Notes under the pieces: model-generated | Database searches by the model: none | Seen by the model: the letters and a program-made list of their open reading frames with translations, nothing else | What the model was told of the DNA's origin: nothing | Assembly (NCBI GenBank): GCA_040905665.1 | Contig: JBBDRD010000027.1 | Span: forward strand, 62,001-126,000 | Direction: 5' to 3' | DNA: 64,000 bases | Source of the DNA: DASVCN01 sp040905665 | GTDB taxonomy: Bacteria; Deinococcota; Deinococci; Deinococcales; Trueperaceae | Position numbers and translations under genes: made by a program | In this document: in pieces, positions 61,848 through 64,000 of the stretch | How the letters are laid out: each line of letters starts with the position of its first letter | Numbering within the stretch: position 1 is the first letter of the stretch

Positions 61848-63676
61848 CGGGCGCCGCCGGCTGCCGGAGCGATGCGCACTTTCACCGTGTGCCGCTCGTC
61901 GCCTTCGGGCAACTGCACCTGAAGCGCCTGGGCGTCGAAACTGTCGTACGGCTCGTCATCCAGCCATACCGATTCGATGCGGATGCTCCCCGGCGGCAGG
62001 ATGTCGGGTTGGACCCGCAGGATGTTTCCGGGGAAACCGTTGGGTAGGGGCTTGAACCAGAAGTCCATCGGCTGCTTGGTAATGAGCAGATTGCTGTACA
62101 CCGAGGCGAGATAGCACAGCTCACCCGAGTGGTACATGCTCATCGAGTGGCTCCCCTTGAAGCGCTCCGTCCCGGTGAGGAAGGGCACCCCGTTAGCGAG
62201 CACGTTGAAGTAGATGGCGCCGTCGTCGTGGTCGAGGAAAAAGGTGTTGTAGAAGGCCGATGACTCGCGCGCCAGGCGCAGGTACTCCTCGTCGCCCAGC
62301 ACGCCGTGGAGGATCAGGTAGGCGAGGATCCCCTGCTCCTGCTGCCACCACGCCTTGCGGTCGTGGAACGCGAAGCGGTGCCACGCCTGCTCGTCGGCCT
62401 TGGCACGCTCCATCACGTCGTACCAGCCGCCGCGCTGCTGATCGCTCCCGACTCTCGGCATGAGTCCGGCGATCTTGCGGGCGAAGGCCTCGTACTCGGG
62501 CTTGGGCGCGAGGCCGAACATCCGCATGAGATTCCAGGCGATCTTCAAGTTATGGCCCACCACGCCGCGGTCCTGCTGCCACATGTGGGTGGAATCGTGG
62601 GTCCAGTCCTCGAAGAACTTCTCCTGCACGAACGGTCCGTTGTCGTAGTCGGGGAAGTAGCGGGTGATGGTGTCGAAGGTGTCCTCGAGCATTTTTAGGT
62701 AACGCTCATCGCCGGTCGCGAGTACCAAGTTGATCAGATAGGCGGGAGCGTGGTCCCCTACCGAGTTCCAGTTCTTCTTGCCACGGTTCTCCCCCAACGC
62801 CTCACTGCGCGGGTCGAGCGTCACCGGATCCAGGTGTGAGAAGTAGCCGCCACGCTCACGGTCCAGGTAGAAGCGGTCGAAGAGATCGATCGTGAGCTGA
62901 GCGTCGCGAAGAATTCGCGGATCACCGGTTATCCGGTAGGTCTGGATCGGCCCGGCCAAGGCGTAGATCTGCTCGTAGGCAGGAATGGCGTCGAGGTCGT
63001 CGCCGAACTCCGAGGCGAAGACCTTGTCCTCGCGCTGGCCGTGAACGTCGATACCGTGGTACCAGTAGACGATATTTTCGTCGGCGTCATAGAACCGCAT
63101 GTGCTCACGCAGATATTCGGTGCCCTTTTCGGCCGCCTCCAAGAAGCGGTCCTCGCCGGTGAGCAGGTAGGCCGAGGAGAGCCCGTAGACGAGCCGGGAA
63201 ATAGTATCCGTCTCCTGCCGGTAGTTGTCGCTGGGCTTCTCACCGGTCAGCCTGATGGTCGTGCGGTAATCCGCGTAATGGATCTCGCCCGTCCCGAACT
63301 GCGCTCCCACATAGAAGTGGGCGAGCTGCTCGATCTGCCGCACCCACCAGTCCTGCTTCTCGAATTCGTGCTCGTCTTTGCGACGGCCGGTGAAGAGGAG
63401 GAACTGCGCCTCGAAGGAGTGGCCGTTCCCCTCGGGATAGAAGACTCCATAGCTGTAGACGAAACGGCCCGGCGCCAACATGTCGCGCATCTGGCCGGTG
63501 GCGTCGAAGTAGGGATCGCCCAGGTTGCGGAGCATCTGCGCATAGGTGTTGGGCTTGAGTTGAACGGCGTAATGGCAGTTGCCGCTGGTGCGTACTTCGA
63601 AGGTGTCAACCTCGCGGTCGAACTGTGTCACGTAGCCTGCGATGGTGTCCGAGAAGGTGAAGGGCAGAGTGTTCAC
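61844..63676 (-). CDS. AGE-family sugar epimerase (N-acylglucosamine 2-epimerase fold)
   Basis: A 610-aa protein, longer than ordinary 400-aa AGE enzymes. The (alpha/alpha)6 region shows FVYSYGVFYPEGNGHSFEAQFLLFTG, YGLSSAYLLTGEDRFLEAAEKG, GPIQTYRITGDPRILRDAQ, VGHNLKIAWNLMRM with the typical catalytic-type His, and AWWQQEQGILAYLILHG. A C-terminal 120-residue beta-rich extension (from about 500) holds VLANGVPFLTGTERFKGSHSM. I chose GTG 63676 (or 63679) just after AAAGGA. It is the first intact gene of the icfG-like operon. Substrate unknown; related cyanobacterial proteins are called renin-binding-like. Confidence 0.85.
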   Translation of the reverse strand: MNTLPFTFSDTIAGYVTQFDREVDTFEVRTSGNCHYAVQLKPNTYAQMLRNLGDPYFDATGQMRDMLAPGRFVYSYGVFYPEGNGHSFEAQFLLFTGRRKDEHEFEKQDWWVRQIEQLAHFYVGAQFGTGEIHYADYRTTIRLTGEKPSDNYRQETDTISRLVYGLSSAYLLTGEDRFLEAAEKGTEYLREHMRFYDADENIVYWYHGIDVHGQREDKVFASEFGDDLDAIPAYEQIYALAGPIQTYRITGDPRILRDAQLTIDLFDRFYLDRERGGYFSHLDPVTLDPRSEALGENRGKKNWNSVGDHAPAYLINLVLATGDERYLKMLEDTFDTITRYFPDYDNGPFVQEKFFEDWTHDSTHMWQQDRGVVGHNLKIAWNLMRMFGLAPKPEYEAFARKIAGLMPRVGSDQQRGGWYDVMERAKADEQAWHRFAFHDRKAWWQQEQGILAYLILHGVLGDEEYLRLARESSAFYNTFFLDHDDGAIYFNVLANGVPFLTGTERFKGSHSMSMYHSGELCYLASVYSNLLITKQPMDFWFKPLPNGFPGNILRVQPDILPPGSIRIESVWLDDEPYDSFDAQALQVQLPEGDERHTVKVRIAPAAGGAR

Positions 63677-64000
63677 CACTGATCCTTTCTGCCGGCGTCC
63701 ATAGGCGTTGCGTTCGTGCGGGCGGCGTCCCACGGGTCCCTGCTCCCCGGTGTTGCCTTCGTCCTGGATGTGGCGACCGCGGACGCCTCCCCGGTGGCTG
63801 TGCCCCTGCCCGTCGCTACCGGCTTCTCATCGACAAAACCTTGGCTCACCTCGACGATGTTCCCCTCGGGATCGCTCAGCCACACGGTTCGCCAGCCGGG
63901 GATGAAACCGTCGAAATCCAGCGGCCCAAGGCTGACTACGGCGTCCTCGCCCATCGACTCGAGCTGGGTGTCTACATCGTCTACCTGAAAGGCGAGGTGG
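63673..64000 (-). CDS. VOC-family protein (5' truncated)
   Basis: The C-terminal part of a glyoxalase/bleomycin-resistance-type protein at the window edge: HLAFQVDDVDTQLESMGEDA, GWRTVWLSDPEGNIVEVSQGF (the strand and Glu that bind metal in this fold). The protein continues beyond 64000 at its N-terminus. A 45-residue Arg/Thr-rich tail (ATSRTKATPGSRDPWDAARTN) after the fold is unusual. Its stop overlaps the AGE gene start, so it belongs to the same operon. Whether it binds metal cannot be told from this part. Confidence 0.78.
   Translation of the reverse strand, partial: HLAFQVDDVDTQLESMGEDAVVSLGPLDFDGFIPGWRTVWLSDPEGNIVEVSQGFVDEKPVATGRGTATGEASAVATSRTKATPGSRDPWDAARTNATPMDAGRKDQW

Overview
The window is GC-rich bacterial chromosome with dense coding and many GTG or TTG starts. 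It has no rRNA, tRNA, CRISPR array, transposase, integrase or phage gene that I can recognise. Gene content (a PpsR/PpsA pair, a DUF2277 relic, an icfG-like partner-switching cluster, a PRC-barrel stress protein, sugar and peptide ABC importers, a binary-toxin-like calcium-binding protein) suits a heterotrophic, free-living bacterium. A Deinococcota (Truepera-like) or Chloroflexota lineage is my inference and is not proven.

Layout. 1-1.53 kb (-): C-truncated AfsR/LuxR-type ATPase regulator. 1.58-4.8 kb (+): a large thrombospondin-type-3-repeat protein whose first half matches the oligomerisation and pore core of anthrax protective antigen. Neither of these two head-to-head genes has a convincing start, so the junction is suspicious. 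4.9-5.9 kb: Xre-RES toxin-antitoxin pair. 5.9-8.9 kb (-): DHA2 drug exporter and a secreted PLC-like phosphodiesterase. 9.0-16.2 kb (+): GntR regulator with a clear promoter and operator, dipeptide-type ABC importer (no ATPase gene), amidohydrolase and M19 dipeptidase. 16.4-19.8 kb: SDR, fatty-acid desaturase, DUF3817 protein, aldo-keto reductase. 19.9-24.6 kb: a RiPP/lasso-like set (nucleotidyltransferase, ABC exporter, an easily missed PqqD-like gene, HPr-kinase-like protein) without a visible precursor or cyclase. 24.7-26.4 kb: 2-hydroxyacid dehydrogenase and PRC-barrel protein. 26.4-30.9 kb (-): Fe3+/phosphonate-type ABC importer and a TIM-barrel isomerase.

31.2-39.3 kb (+): ROK regulator, sugar-binding protein, GH31, two sugar permeases and GH15, an alpha-glucoside uptake and hydrolysis operon again without its ATPase. 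39.5-41.6 kb: methyltransferase, VOC protein, VapBC. 41.7-49.5 kb: molybdenum-cofactor synthesis (moeB-rhodanese, moeA, moaC, mobA, moaD, moaE, moaA, MOSC), ending in a membrane-anchored sulfite-oxidase-fold enzyme that would use the cofactor. 49.6-52.9 kb: divergent ppsR and ppsA. 53-56.8 kb: decayed DUF2277 gene, FAH hydrolase, HD-GYP protein, GNAT, pterin dehydratase. 56.9-63.7 kb (-): one tightly overlapping operon, AGE-family epimerase, STAS, GlgX, STAS, anti-sigma kinase, PP2C phosphatase and MinD-like ATPase. Its gene content resembles the cyanobacterial icfG cluster and links partner switching to glycogen and sugar metabolism. The window ends inside a VOC-family gene.

The strongest candidates for something unusual are the protective-antigen-like TSP3 protein, the incomplete RiPP cluster and the icfG-like operon.
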